64,000 bases of DNA from Neoarius graeffei (taxonomy: Eukaryota; Chordata; Actinopteri; Siluriformes; Ariidae). The notes beneath the pieces were generated by a model. That model searched no databases and was not told the DNA's origin. It saw nothing but the letters and a program-made list of their open reading frames with translations. Positions 44,761-56,327 of the stretch are shown in pieces. Location: the NCBI RefSeq assembly GCF_027579695.1, contig NC_083577.1, positions 93,080,539-93,144,538 of the forward strand, in the 5' to 3' direction. A program made the position numbers and the translations under genes. Numbering within the stretch: the stretch's first letter is position 1; each line of letters opens with the position of its first letter.

Positions 44761-45908
44761 TAATACTTTTAAGTTGAGTTGCTATAAGCCTCTTTAAAAT
44801 AATGTGTCTTTAAGAGTTTTTTGAAGTTTCCAAAATTTCCCTCTTTCCTTATATGTTCAGGTAAAATATTCCAAGTTTTAGGAGCAGCTGCTGTAAATGA
44901 TCGATCTCCAAGCATTTGCTTGAACTTTACTGTAGGGTCATGCAATACAATACTAGAATTGGACCGCAGATTATAACGCGCGCTCTGCCTAATGCATATG
45001 AGATCGCTTAAATATGCTGGGGCTAAATTATGAATTGCCTTAAAGGTGATAACAGCAATCTTATACTGGATTCTAAACCTAATGGGCAGCCAATGCAACG
45101 CATATAACACTGGTGATATATGACAATATCGAGACATATAACTTATAAGTCGCGCTGCTGAGTTTTGAAGACACTGCAGCTTAGAGAGATGAACAGCTGG
45201 TACTCCATACAAGAGTCCATTGCAGTAATCAATTCGTGCCATAACCACCGCCTGTACTAGCAATTTAGTACTGTCATATGATGATAATTTCCTAATTTGC
45301 CTAATATTAAATAAATGATAATATACTGAGTGACAGATCTTATTAATATAAGTAGTCATTGTAAGGTTTGAATCAAACCAAGAACCAAGATTGCGGACAG
45401 CAGAGTCCATTATTGGTACATTTATATGCCCTATATCTAGTTGCCTAATGTTCACTTTATCAAGTTGTGGCTGAGTGCCAATTAAAATAATCTCAGTCTT
45501 GTCTTCGTTAAATTTCAACCTATCTACAGTCATCCAGGTTCTTATGTCGTCAATACATTCCTGCACAGTCTGTACAGCATCCCTCTGACTGACTTCTGAG
45601 TCTGGCTTGAAGGAGAAGTACAGCTGGGTATCATCCGCATATGCATGTACATCAGGTACATGAGCCTTGATTACTTCAAACAGTTTACTAGCATATATCA
45701 TAAACAGCAATGGACCAAGGCATGAACCTTGAGGAACACCATGAACCAAATCAAAACTCTTGGAATAACCGCCCTCGAAGCAGATGCATTGAGATCTAGC
45801 AGATAGATAAGATTTAAACCACTGCAGTACAGTCACAGTTATTCCGAAACTTGATTCCAGTCATTTAATAGCACTTGATGGTCAACTGTATCAAACGCTG
45901 CGCTCAGT
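44761..45908 (-). mobile_element. 5'-truncated LINE (L2-like), RT C-terminal half
   Basis: An open minus-strand frame of 355 codons (45,836-44,769): WFKSYLSARSQCICF, VHGVPQGSCLGPLLFMIYAS, HAYADDTQLYFSF (catalytic), DRLKFNEDKTEIILIG, and a C-terminal region with YCNGLLYGVP, LHWLPIRFRIQYKIAVITFK and YNLRSNSS. Upstream to about 45,908 the AAFDTVDHQVLL block is visible with stops after it. The frame is well kept for a truncated copy. The LINE group is L2-like by the LHWLPI.RI..K module. Confidence 0.87.
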
Positions 45909-45959
45909 GGAATATTTAGGCAAGTATATTCTTCAAAGCTACATTTTCATCTAATTTTT

Positions 45960-46100
45960 ATAAATAACAATTTTTTTTGCCACCTTATCTCAATAGCTTC
46001 AGGGGGCTTTGCCCCCTGTACCCCCAGCAGGGGCGCTGCCCCTGCACCCCGCAAAAGGGCTTGCAGCCCCCTTGACCCATGCTGATAGTTTCTTACATTC
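45960..46100. repeat. GC-rich cluster of small hairpins
   Basis: Consecutive short palindromes (GGGGGCTTTGCCCCC, AGGGGCGCTGCCCCT, GGGCTTGCAGCCC at 46,004-46,070). They resemble subterminal regions of some DNA transposons, but no element was delimited. Confidence 0.5.
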
Positions 46101-46149
46101 CTCTATTTTTTTTTCAATTACTGCTGGGATCCCTGGCTTAACCTCTGCC

Positions 46150-47165
46150 TACTACTCTTTCTTACTTGCCCCTTTCTCAGAAATATATTGAGAGGGCTGT
46201 ATATTAATACCGAGGCTACTGTTATTTCGCCAGATGGAGAGACAGAGTTTTTCGAGATCTCAACTGGGGTACTCCAAGGCGATACCCTCGCTCCTTTCAT
46301 CTTCGTCATTGTCCTCAACTACATACTTCACCTATCCCTTGACAATCTGAATGTCAGGGGTCTACAGATTCAACCTAGGCGTAGTCGAAGACACCCGGCA
46401 CAACACCTAACAGACCTTGACTTTGCAGATGACTTGGCGCTTATCACAGAACTAGTCCAAGACGCTGAAGCGCTGCTCCAGTCCCTAGAAAAGGCAGCTG
46501 CTCTTATTGGGCTTTATTGCAATGAGAGCAAGACAGAGTACATCAACACTACTGAAAGCTCCCACAATCTGAAATCTCTTTCTGGAGCAAACATTAAAAG
46601 AGTACAAGACTTCAAATATATTGGAGCGTGGATAATGGACTCTGAAAAGGACTTTAAAGTTCAAAAATCGCTAGCCTGGGCAGCTTGTAACAAGCTTCAA
46701 AAGCTCTGGCACTCAAACTTGACAAGGGATTATCAAGTCTTCCTGTTCCAGTACCTAGTTGAACCAGTTCTTCTCTATGGCGCAGAGACCTGGACTCTAA
46801 CAAAATCAACTCAAAGAAGACTGGACGGGACATATACGAACCTTCTTTGCCAGGTGCAGAATATTCATTGGTCCGAGCACGCAACAAAAGAGAGAATTTA
46901 TGGAAATCTACCCTCTATTTCAGATACTCTAATGCATCGATGTCTCCAGTTTGCCAGACACTGCTTAAGAGCAGAGAGCAAAGTCATCTAAACTCTTCTG
47001 CTATGGAACCAAAGTCTCCCGATCCGTAACCGCAAAACAACATACCTGCAAATGCTATCAAGGGACTCGGGTATCAAAGTTGGTGAACTGAATCAGGCCA
47101 TGAGAGACCGTGCTGTGTGGCATGCTATTGTTGCCGACATCCTGGCCTCGGTTGCTGAAGGATGA
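46150..47165 (+). mobile_element. 5'-truncated LINE, RT and C-terminal end (clade uncertain)
   Basis: The open frame 46,188-46,991 reads EISTGVLQGDTLAPFIFVIV, LTDLDFADDLALITEL (catalytic), ALIGLYCNESKTEYINT, DFKYIGAWIMDSEKDFKVQK, YLVEPVLLYGAETWTL and KERIYGNLPS. The C-terminus continues in another frame to about 47,162 (RDSGIKVGELNQAMRDRAVW), ending in GATGATGATGAT. One frameshift lies near 46,985. A Dong/R4 or related group is possible but not established. Confidence 0.78.
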
Positions 47166-47392
47166 TGATGATATCCATTTAAAAAAGTTGTGATATTGCT
47201 AAAAATAGGCTTACCTATTTTTACTTAGACTGTAAAGTGATGGCAGGGGAGAGTGTGTGCTAGACAACATCGAGTGGTCGTGTGCAGGATGAGCCCGAAA
47301 GTGAAAAAGAGGAAGCGTGAAATAGTGGAGCTGAAGATTAAGTGGTGGATACTAAAAGAGGTTGAACATCAGAAGGAAAGTGTGGGTGGTAA

Positions 47393-49893
47393 AAGACCAA
47401 CTGGACTTGCTTGAAGATTCTTGAAGATGTTTCACCTCTCATCCAAAAGGCTTCTTCTGTTCTGTCTGACTAATAGGGAGTATCAGGTATTTATCCTCTC
47501 ATGGATGAAAAGCAATCCTAAAGTGTCGTTAAGTCCTCCTGTTGGTGTGGGTCACTGGGGGCTGGGTGTGAACGGCCTAGAGAGTCATTGGGGTGATCAA
47601 TGGGTTGTTGGTTCTCTCTGTCCTCCTGTGAGTCACTGAAAACAGCTGGGTTTTGGTGTGCATTCAGTTGTCTGGGAAGTGTGCTAAGGACTGCATTGTA
47701 GGTGGCTGATAAATTATGTCTTAGACCCCCACCTCTGTTCAGTGATGGCCGTTCCAGGTTGACAAAAATGGCTTCTTTAACTCCTCGCTCATACCAACGA
47801 TCCTCTCTGGCTAGAATGCGTATGTTGCAATCCTGAAATGAGTGTCCTTTGTTAAGATGAAGATAGACAGCAGAGTCCTGGCCTGAGGAACTGGCTCTCC
47901 TGTGTTGAGCCATGTGCCTGTGAAGCGGTTGTTTTGTTTCCACAATATACGAGTCTGTGCATTCCTCACTGCACTGAATTGCATACACTACGTTGTTCTG
48001 TTTGTGTCTGGCTATTCTGTCCTTAGGGTGGACCAGTTTCTGCTTCAGGGTGTTACTGGGTCTGAAATGTACCGGAATGTTGTGTTTGTAGAAGATCCTC
48101 CTGAGTTTCTCAGATAGATCAGAAATGTAGGGAATGACAATGTTCTTGCATTTGTTCCTGTTATCCTCCTTGTCTGTTATGTTCCTTTATCTGCTCTTGA
48201 AGAAAGCCCAGTTGGGATACCTGCAGTTCTGAAGTGCTTTCTTGATGTGATTCTGCTCCTTCTCTTTTCCCTCTACTGTTGTAGGAATGTTCTGAGCCCT
48301 GTGCTGCAAGGTTCTAATGACCCTCAAGTTGTGTTCCAGTGGGTGGTGTGAGTCGAAGAGTAGGTACTGGTCTGTGTGTGTGGGTTTCCAGTAGACCTTG
48401 ATGCTCAGGCTTCTGTCTTGTCTAATATGTACATCACAATCCAAGAAGGCTAGATTATTCCCACTGACGTCCTCCCGAGTGAAATTGATGTTGATATCCA
48501 CTGCATTGATGTGCTTAGAAAAGGCTTCCACCTCATGGGTTTTGATTTTAACCCAGGTGTCATCCACATATCTGAACCAGTGGCTGGGAGCAACTCCTGA
48601 AAAAGTGGTCAAAGCTTTATGTTCCACTTCCTCCATGTATAGATTGGCCACAATAGGGGACACCGGTGAGCCCATGGCACATCCATGCTTCTGTCTGTAG
48701 AAACTTTCATTAAACTGGAAATAGGTGGTGGTCAGGCAGAGGTTAAGCAGGGTGCAAATCTGGTCCATGGTGAGGTTCATTCTATCCAGTAAGGTGCTGT
48801 CTTGAAGGAGTCATTTTTTAACAGATTCGACTGCTTCTGTGGTGGGAATGCAGGTGAATAGAGAAGTGACATTGTAGGAAACCATGGTTTCATCTGAGTC
48901 TAGTTTGAGGTCTGCAACTTTAGTAGCAAAATCTTGGGAGTTTTTGACATGATGTGGCATGTTTCCAACAAAAGGAGCCAGGATGGTGGCTAGGTGTTTG
49001 GCAATGTTATAGGTGACAGAGTTTATGCTGCTGATGATAGGTCTGAGTGGAGCTCCTTCCTTGTGAATCTTGGGGAGTCCGTATATGAGAGGAACGGCTT
49101 CCCCAGGGTACAATCTGTAGTACAGAGATTGGTTGATGGCCTGGTCCTTTTCTAGTTGTTGCAGGCAGCTAACTTTCTTTTTGTAACAACTGGTGGGGTC
49201 CCGCCTCAAGGTTTCATAGGTGGTTGTGTCGCTGAGGAGACTGGTCATCTTTGAGTGGTAGTCTGCTGTCAAGTCAAGTCAAGTTTATTTGTATAGCGCT
49301 TTTAACAATAAACATTGTCGCAAAGCAGCTTTACAGAATTTGAACGACTTAAAATATGAGCTAATTCTAAAGTGTTTAGCACCACTGTGCAACTCCCTTT
49401 GTTAGCAGGAAGATGACCTTGCCTCCAGCAAGACTTGATGACTTGGAGGAAGAAATCTGACCAGGCTACACAACTAGACATAGAAGAGAAATGGGTGAAG
49501 AACTTATTCGACAGGGTACTCACCCAACCAGAGAAAGATGTTTTATCCAAGGGACTTAACTTTGCAGTTTCACCAGAGCGGATACCAGTGGTAGACCTCA
49601 TCACAGCCACAGAGTCAGCCATCAGAAACAACAATCTGACCAACACAGAGGCAGAACAACTTAGACTGAATATATCAGCTGCTCTGTCCAGTGCGAAAGC
49701 ACCCCCCTCCAACCTCACCAGCCAAGAAAGGAGGGCTCTTACATTGCTTCAAAGAGACCAGAACATCACCATCCTTCCTGCTGACAAAGGGAGATGCACA
49801 GTGGTGCTAAACACAGCAGACTGCCACTCAAAGATGACCAGTCTCCTCAGTGACACAACCACCTATGAAACCTTGAGGTGGGACCCCACCTGA
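47393..49893 (-). mobile_element. Penelope-like element (PLE) with inverted 5' segment
   Basis: Minus strand: RT from about 49,423 to 48,187 with DQAINQSLYYRLYPGEAVPL, YGLPKIHKEGAPLRPIISS, MVSYNVTSLFTCIPT, KHGCAMGSPVSPIVANLYME and the catalytic WFRYVDDTWVK. A GIY-YIG-type endonuclease follows (VVYAIQCSEECTDSYIVETK, RASSSGQDSAVYLHL, EAIFVNLERPSLNRGGGL), where the second G of the motif has become V. Plus strand 49,430-49,893 holds the N-terminal part of the same protein in inverted orientation (LDRVLTQPEKDVLSKGLNF-like; PADKGRCTVVLN; HSKMTSLLSDTTTYETLRW). Breaks occur near 48,186, 48,808 and in the YLHL-NKGH block. Confidence 0.88.
49271..49370 (-). repeat. Interspersed repeat with TTGACT tail (family copy 3)
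   Basis: Inverted 100-bp end of the family at 15.6 and 18.6 kb (GTCAAGTCAAGTCAAGTTTA...TATAGCGCTTTTAACAATAAA). It splits the PLE coding between YHSKM and CTVVLN-type sequence. Confidence 0.85.
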
Positions 49894-51099
49894 TTGGTGT
49901 TTTGCCCCGGGGCCTTGTGTGCAGTTGTTCCGCCACTGGTCCTCTCCTTAAGTCCATGTTGCTTCCACTTCTTTAAATTATTTAATTATTATTTGTACAA
50001 CTTCAGTGAATTAAAAATTCAACCAAATTAAATTTATGAGAGCAAACATTCGAAAAGTCAAACAATTTATCTGTAGTCCTTCTTGGTCTCAAAAATCAGC
50101 AGTTTATTTGGAGACAAAGACACAGCCATAAGTTCATTCCAGGAAGGAAGTTAACCAAGAGTTCATTCAAGGAATGGAGCCAGTCTTTTGAGCGTGAAAT
50201 CTCTTTGAGACATGACTAGGTTTTTAAGAGGCTAGAACACCTTTTTTAAATGCATTTTCCAAAGACTCCTCCTGCTTTTGATACATCATCGTTAATACCT
50301 CCCCAAATGGAATGACCCTGACATCATCCATGGTTTATTAATTATTATTTTCCACTTTTTTTGTCTAATTTCATTTCAGCCATTGCCTCCTGTCCTTTTG
50401 AACTTCGAGCTACCTCACTTTGAATTTAGGGTTACCTCAAGTCCACATTTCCCCTGTCTGCTTTTAGCTTATTCTTAGTTTGACCATCTGGAACCTCTTC
50501 CTTAACATATAGCTGTTCTAAGCTCCAATTTACTCAGTTATTTTCTTACTATTATCCCAAAATTAAGCTTTTCTCTCTCAGCAAAATGTGTATGCATCAT
50601 GATGTTCTCAACTCTACACCTCTGTCCTGTTGTTTCTGTCGATATCAGGACCATTTTTTCTACCACATTTCTATAGTTCCAGCTCATTCACAGTGGATTT
50701 GCCACATAACTGGATTAAAAACATGTATAATTGTTGATATGGTGACATTTTCTTCAGGTGTTTTCACACTTATAGTTCATTTGCTCTGGTCTGTGTCAGC
50801 TGATGACTTTGTGAACTTGGAGCATTTTCCACTTCGTTCAGTTTCTTTTCACACAGAAGAAAAATCCAAGTGAACCAAAATGCATCAATACAAACCATGT
50901 GAGAATGTCCACTCCGCTTATTGGTCAGATGTGTCTTGGGTGAGAGCATGAAAGTAAATACAGGAAGAAGGTCCTGTGTTCTGGACTAGTGCATATTTCT
51001 GTGATAAAAACACTGCTATGGAATTTAACATGGAGCAATGGTAGAGTTGGCATTTGCTCAGAACCGTGGTGATCAACAAACTTGACTTGACTTGATTAC
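49894..51099. other. Unassigned intergenic sequence
   Basis: AT-rich. Nothing recognised apart from a short TTGACTTGACTTGA motif at 51,082-51,095 that matches the tails of the TTGACT repeat family. Confidence 0.5.
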
Positions 51100-51160
51100 C
51101 TGTGCAGTACACCAGGCAAAACGATAGCAGCAGAACAACACACACACTTTGAGGAAACAT
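51100..51160 (-). other. Signal-peptide-like first exon candidate
   Basis: Minus strand MFPQSVCVVLLLSFCLVYC then TG, followed immediately by a GTAATC donor. Hydrophobic core and Cys at the end fit a secreted-protein first exon. No downstream exon was found on that strand within the window, and the frame is short, so this may be chance. Confidence 0.25.
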
Positions 51161-51589
51161 CTTGAAAATAATATACTGCTTCACACTTTGCAAAGAAGAT
51201 ATGCTGCCTTCAGACGACTAAGCAGAACAAGGGAGCTAATATTAAGCAATGTGCAATGACATGCTAACCGTCAACATGTTAAACTGAAGATGGCTACAGG
51301 AGCCGTTTAGCTCAACCCTGTGGCATACACCTGGTAGTTGGGTCGGATTGAGGTCAGATCACATTCCCAAGATAAATAAACGGCTCCAGGGTTCATTTGG
51401 CACTGGACTGAGACTATCTCCTCCCAAGGGTCTCAATGCAATTGTTTTCAGTACCTCAGTTTGATTACTGTGTTCACACCTGGCCAGATGAATTGCACCA
51501 AGGGAGAAAATGAACCAGAGTCTGATTAACAGGTTTAAAGTACTAAAAGTATTGTTTCTTTATCATTGAGACAGTCACAGGCCTTAGGC

Positions 51590-51900
51590 AGGCTGTGTTT
51601 TGTGTTCCTGCCTCTGCTTTCTCCTTTTAGGCTCCCTGATTGCCTGGCTCCTCCCATCTCATTGGGTGATTAGCTTCACTTCTTGGTGGCCTTTAAAAGC
51701 CATGAAATCTGAACTGGTTCTGGCTTTCTCTCCTGGAATGCCGGTGCCTCTCAGGCAGCCCACCCTGTGTTGTGGCGGCCCTCATCCACTACTGATTCCT
51801 GAGTTAACCATTAGTTTACTTTTGCGGAGTTATCTTTAATAAAGCATTTGTTTCTTTAAAAGCTGTTATTGTGTGGCCTTCCCTCCTTTGTTTTGCTCCC
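51590..51900 (+). repeat. Possible solo LTR or LTR fragment
   Basis: A C/T-rich start, a TTTAAAA box at about 51,692, CTCTCCTGG, then ATCTTTAATAAAGC (51,833-51,846) and a GTTATTGTG block resemble a Gypsy-type LTR. Boundaries and target duplication could not be fixed. Confidence 0.35.
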
Positions 51901-52385
51901 CAGTGAGCTGGGCATAAGCGTGGACTCATCTGATTTTGAACCTAAAGTGTAGACATTTTGGTTAACTTGGAGTAATTGAACTGAATTGGGAGGCCCACAG
52001 TTATGACTTTCTTTATGGTTAAGTTAGGCAGGTAGAGTTTGAGATGGTGTGTGGGTGATTTTTCTCTCTCTCTCCCTCCAGTGTCTTTAACTGCATATAA
52101 GCCATACATCCACGTAGAATGGTGAGTTTGGGTTATGCGTTATATGAATGAGAGGATTGTAGCTGGGTGGCTGTGCTATTTGCTGTCTGGCTGGAGCATT
52201 GATTGTGTCCCCCAGGTAGGCTGTAGCAGCAGTCTGCTCACAAGGAGAGGTTGCTGTGTTTTTGTTTTTAGGGGTTTTGTTTGGTATGTTGTCCATGTGA
52301 TTATCAGTAGTTTTTTTTTTTTTAATTTAAACATGTATAGGAATTTGCCCTAAGAGCACTAAATACTCATCTAGAGGACTTGCTC
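51901..52385. other. Unassigned sequence
   Basis: No coding or repeat family recognised. It contains a CTCTCTCTCTCC run (52,063-52,078) and a T run (52,312-52,323). Confidence 0.5.
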
Positions 52386-52591
52386 TTAATTTTCTTTACA
52401 TAATTTAGTGGATGAGAATAACAGACAAAAAATGGAAAACATGTATGGAAAAAAGAGGAAAAAATACAAGCAGGTGGTGCCAAAATATAACAATAAATAA
52501 AAAAACCCCACACATTCTGTTTGGTAATTACCTGAACAAAAGCATTTGGTTTTATCTATACAAATCTGAACATTGCAAAATAGATTTTCAT

Positions 52592-53020
52592 TTAATTCGA
52601 GAGACAGAAAAGATGAACCAAACAAAGACAGAAACTTTCATTTTCAGACATATGCGACCACCTATTTGCAAAGATTTGTGCAGTTGAGGCGAGCAGAGAT
52701 TGTCTAGGGACGGCAAATAGCGGGCAATGCAAGAAATAGTGCTTGATGGTTTCAGGATTATTACTACGTTGACAGATTGACGAAGGCTTGCATCCTATTT
52801 TGAATAAATAAAAATTTAAAGCACAGGCATTTAGTTGAAGTCTAGTATGAAGAATAGAGGTGTATCTGTCTATGCCGTAAAAGAAAAGCTCGTTACATTT
52901 CGGTACTTGAAAAACAATTAACAATTCTTTTTTAAACAGGCTTAAAGTGTCCAGATTTCCATTATTTATATTAACATCATTCCACGAAAGGGTGGTGGAT
53001 GGAAAAAAATTTTTTTAAAG
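52592..53020 (-). pseudogene. LINE-F ORF2, C-terminal zinc-finger-like end
   Basis: This continues the ORF2 of LINE-F downstream of the Rex3 insertion. Coding ILHTRLQLNACALNFYLF, then CQRSNNPETIKHYFLHCPLF: the C...H...C tail typical of the end of several APE-type LINE ORF2 proteins. It stops after VHLFCLSN at 52,592. Confidence 0.75.
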
Positions 53021-53065
53021 CGATCAGTACGGCTAGAAAATAAAGAAAAATTGCTAGATGACCTT
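53021..53065. repeat. 45-bp target-site duplication of Rex3 (left copy)
   Basis: The segment beginning CGATCAGTACGGCTAG and ending GATGACCTT is repeated without visible mismatch at 56,283-56,327, directly flanking Rex3. Confidence 0.95.
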
Positions 53066-56000
53066 CACCAAAAAAAACCCCTATGGAGAAAAAATCCAGG
53101 ACCGTGACGTCGCCCGGTAGGACGCAGCCGGGGCCCCACCCTGGAGCCAGGCCCGGGGTTGGGGCTCGTATGCGAGCGCTTGGTGGCCGGGCCTTTGCCC
53201 ATGGGGCCCGGCCGGGCTCAGCCCGAAGAGGTGACGTGGGCCCGACCTCCTGTGGGTTCACCACCCACAGAGGTAGCAGTAGGGGTTTGGTGCAGTGTGG
53301 ATTGGGTGGCAGTCGAAGGCAGGGGCCTCGACGACCTGATCCCCGGACACAGCGGCTGGCTGTTGGGACATGGAATGTCACTTTGCTGGGGGGGAAGGAG
53401 CCTGAGCTTGTACGGGAGGTTGAGAGGTACCGGCTAGAGATAGTCGGGCTCACCTCCACGCACAGCTTGGGCTCTGGAACCCAGCTCCTCGAGAGGGGCT
53501 GGACTTTCCACTTCTCTGGAGTCGCCCATGGTGAGCGGCGGCGGGCTGGTGTGGGCTTCCTTATAGCTCCCCAGCTCAGCCGCCATGTGTTGGAGTTTAC
53601 CCCAGTGAACGAGAGGGTCGCCTCTCTGCGCCTTCGGATTGGGGAGAGGGCTCTTGCTGTTGTTTGTGCCTACGGGCCAAATAGCAGTATAGAGTATCCG
53701 GCCTTCTTGGAGTCCCTGGGAGAGGTACTGAGGGGTGCTCAGACTGGGGACTCCATTGTGCTACTGGGGGACTTCAATGCTCACGTGGGCGACGACAGTG
53801 ACACCTGGAGGGGCGTGGTTGGGAGGAACGGCCTCCCCGATCTGAACCCGAGTGGTGTTTTGTTATTGGACTTCTGTGCTAGTCACAGTTTGTCCATAAC
53901 GAACACCATGTTTGAGCATAGGGGTGTCCATAAGTGCACGTGGCACCAGGACACCTTAGGTCGGAGGTCGATGATCGACTTTGTAGTCGTGTCATCTGAT
54001 CTCCGACCCTATGTCTTGGACACTCGGGTGAAGAGAGGGGCTGAGTTGTCAACTGATCACCACCTGGTGGTGAGTTGGATCCGCTGGTGGAGGAGGAAGC
54101 TGGACAGACCTGGCAGGCCCAAACGTATGGTGAGGGTCTGCTGGGAACGTCTGGCCGAGCACTCTGTTGGGGAGGTCTTTAACTCCCACCTCCGGGAGAG
54201 CTTTTCCCAGCTTCCGAGGGAGGCGGGGGACATTGAGTCTGAGTGGACCATGTTCTCTACCTCCATTGTGGACGCAGCTGTTCGGAGCTGTGGCCGCAAG
54301 GTCTCCGGTGCCTGTCGTGGCGGCAATCCCCGAACCCGGTGGTGGACACCGGAAGTAAGGGATGCCGTCAAGCTGAAGAAGGAGTCCTATCGGGCCATGT
54401 TGACCTCCGGGACTCCTGAGGCAGCCGACGGGTATCGGCAGGCCAGGCGTGCTGCAGCTCGGGCAGTTGCGGAGGCAAAAACTCGGAACTGGGAGGAGTT
54501 CGGGGAGGCCATGGAGAAGGACTATCGGTCGGCCTCGAAGAAATTCTGGCAAACCGTCCGGCGCCTCAGGAGGGGGAAGCAGTACTCTGCCAACACTGTT
54601 TACAGTGCGGGTGGGGAGCTGTTGACCTCGACTGGGGACATTGTCGGGCGGTGGAAGGAATACTTTGAGGATCTCCTCAATCCCACCGTCATGTCTTCCA
54701 CTGAGGAGACTGAGGCTGATGACTCAGAGGTGGACTCGTCCATTACCCAAGCCGAAGTCACTGAGGTGGTTTGCAAGCTCCTCGGTGGCAAGGCACCGGG
54801 GGTGGATGAGATCCGCCCTGAGTATCTCAAGTCTCTGGATGTTGTGGGGCTGTCTTGGTTGACACGCCTCTGCAACATCGCGTGGCGGTCGGGGACAGTG
54901 CCTCTGGAGTGGCAGACTGGGGTGGTGGTCCCTCTTTTTAAGAAAGGGGACCGGAGAGTGTGCTCCAATTATAGGGGAATCACACTTCTCAGCCTCCCAG
55001 GGAAAGTTTACTCCAGGGTACTGGAGAGGAGAATTCGACCAATAGTCGAACCTCGGATCCAGGAGGAACAATGCGGTTTTCGTCCTGGTCGCGGAACACT
55101 GGACCAGCTCTATACCCTTCATGGGGTGCTCGAGGGTTCATGGGAGTTTGCCCAACCAGTCCACATGTGCTTTGTGGATCTGGAGAAGGCATTCGACCGT
55201 GTCCCCCGTGGTATTCTGTGGGGGGTGCTTCGGGAGTATGGGGTTCGGGGCTCTTTGCTAAGGGCTGTCCGGTCCCTGTACGAACGGAGCAGGAGTCTGG
55301 TTCGCATTGCCGGCAGTAAGTCAGACCTGTTCCCAGTGCATGTTGGACTCCGGCAGGGCTGCCCTTTGTCACCGGTTCTGTTCATAATTTTTATGGACAG
55401 AATTTCTAGGCGCAGCCAGGGGCCGGAAGGAATCCTGTTTGGGAACCACAGGATTTCATCTCTGCTTTTTGCGGATGATGTTGTCCTGTTGGCTTCTTCA
55501 AACCAGGACCTTCAGCATGCACTGGGGCGGTTTGCAGTCGAGTGTGAAGCGGCTGGGATGAGAATCAGCACCTCCAAGTCCGAGGCCATGGTTCTCGACC
55601 GGAAAAGGGTGGCTTGCCCTCTCCAGGTTGGTGGAGAAGTCCTGCCTCAAGTGGAGGAGTTTAAGTATCTCGGGATCTTGTTCACGAGTGAGGGAAGGAT
55701 GGAGCGTGAGATCGACAGGCGGATCGGTGCAGCCTCCGCAGTGATGCGGTCGCTTTACCGGTCCGTCATGGTGAAGAAGGAGCTGAGCCAAAAGGCGAAG
55801 CTCTCAATTTACCGGTCGATCTACGTTCCGACTCTCACCTATGGTCATGAGCTTTGGGTAATGACAGAAAGAACAAGATCGCGGATACAAGCGGCTGAAA
55901 TGAGTTTCCTTCGCAGGGTGGCTGGGCGCTCCCTTAGAGATAGGGTGAGAAGCACAGTCACTCGGGAGGAGCTCGGAGTAGAGCCGCTGCTCCTCCACAT

Positions 56001-56282
56001 CGAGAGGAACCAGCTGAGGTGGCTCGGGCATCTTTTTCGGATGCCTCCTGGACGCCTCCCTGGGGAGGTGTTCCAGGCATGTGCCCCCGGGAGGAGGCCC
56101 CGGGGAAGACCCAGGACACGCTGGAGGGACTATGTCTCTCGGCTGGCCTGGGAACGCCTCGGTGTTCTTCCCGAGGAGCTGGCTGAGGTGTCTGGGGAAA
56201 GGGAAGTTTGGGCTTCCATGCTTAGACTGCTGCCTCCGCGACCCGGTCCTGGATAAGCGGAAGAAGACGAGACGAGACGAGA
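53066..56282 (+). mobile_element. Rex3 retrotransposon, apparently complete
   Basis: 3.2 kb from CACCAAAAAAAACCCC to a GACGA-repeat tail, flanked by a 45-bp duplication. Known Rex3 primer regions are present: TGGCAGACTGGGGTGGTGGT at 54,912 and the reverse complement of the CGGTGA...CCCTG primer at about 55,354. The single ORF is open throughout. Confidence 0.95.
53083..56256 (+). CDS. Rex3 endonuclease/reverse transcriptase polyprotein
   Basis: A 1,057-residue protein for target-primed reverse transcription. APE-type endonuclease, about residues 85-330: [39 protein letters not shown] (residue 226 on), [21 protein letters not shown]; the usual E position reads LTSTH. Linker with [10 protein letters not shown], about 575-870: [83 protein letters not shown] (catalytic, residue 796). 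C-terminal part: [53 protein letters not shown]. The start is the first ATG, 17 bp inside the element; the first 80 residues are Pro/Gly/Arg-rich and the true start could be later. No stop or frameshift, unlike its neighbours. Confidence 0.93.
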   Translation: MEKKSRTVTSPGRTQPGPHPGARPGVGARMRALGGRAFAHGARPGSARRGDVGPTSCGFTTHRGSSRGLVQCGLGGSRRQGPRRPDPRTQRLAVGTWNVTLLGGKEPELVREVERYRLEIVGLTSTHSLGSGTQLLERGWTFHFSGVAHGERRRAGVGFLIAPQLSRHVLEFTPVNERVASLRLRIGERALAVVCAYGPNSSIEYPAFLESLGEVLRGAQTGDSIVLLGDFNAHVGDDSDTWRGVVGRNGLPDLNPSGVLLLDFCASHSLSITNTMFEHRGVHKCTWHQDTLGRRSMIDFVVVSSDLRPYVLDTRVKRGAELSTDHHLVVSWIRWWRRKLDRPGRPKRMVRVCWERLAEHSVGEVFNSHLRESFSQLPREAGDIESEWTMFSTSIVDAAVRSCGRKVSGACRGGNPRTRWWTPEVRDAVKLKKESYRAMLTSGTPEAADGYRQARRAAARAVAEAKTRNWEEFGEAMEKDYRSASKKFWQTVRRLRRGKQYSANTVYSAGGELLTSTGDIVGRWKEYFEDLLNPTVMSSTEETEADDSEVDSSITQAEVTEVVCKLLGGKAPGVDEIRPEYLKSLDVVGLSWLTRLCNIAWRSGTVPLEWQTGVVVPLFKKGDRRVCSNYRGITLLSLPGKVYSRVLERRIRPIVEPRIQEEQCGFRPGRGTLDQLYTLHGVLEGSWEFAQPVHMCFVDLEKAFDRVPRGILWGVLREYGVRGSLLRAVRSLYERSRSLVRIAGSKSDLFPVHVGLRQGCPLSPVLFIIFMDRISRRSQGPEGILFGNHRISSLLFADDVVLLASSNQDLQHALGRFAVECEAAGMRISTSKSEAMVLDRKRVACPLQVGGEVLPQVEEFKYLGILFTSEGRMEREIDRRIGAASAVMRSLYRSVMVKKELSQKAKLSIYRSIYVPTLTYGHELWVMTERTRSRIQAAEMSFLRRVAGRSLRDRVRSTVTREELGVEPLLLHIERNQLRWLGHLFRMPPGRLPGEVFQACAPGRRPRGRPRTRWRDYVSRLAWERLGVLPEELAEVSGEREVWASMLRLLPPRPGPG

Positions 56283-56327
56283 CGATCAGTACGGCTAGAA
56301 AATAAAGAAAAATTGCTAGATGACCTT
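56283..56327. repeat. 45-bp target-site duplication of Rex3 (right copy)
   Basis: Matches 53,021-53,065 across its whole length. It belongs to LINE-F ORF2 sequence, which continues on both sides. Confidence 0.95.

Noticed and set aside
51100..51160. Start of a secreted host gene
   Set aside because: Only one short exon-like frame, no second exon found; kept as a low-confidence feature, not a finding.
54049..55385. Several minus-strand frames of 90-170 codons inside Rex3
   Set aside because: Antisense of the intact Rex3 ORF, no independent motifs.
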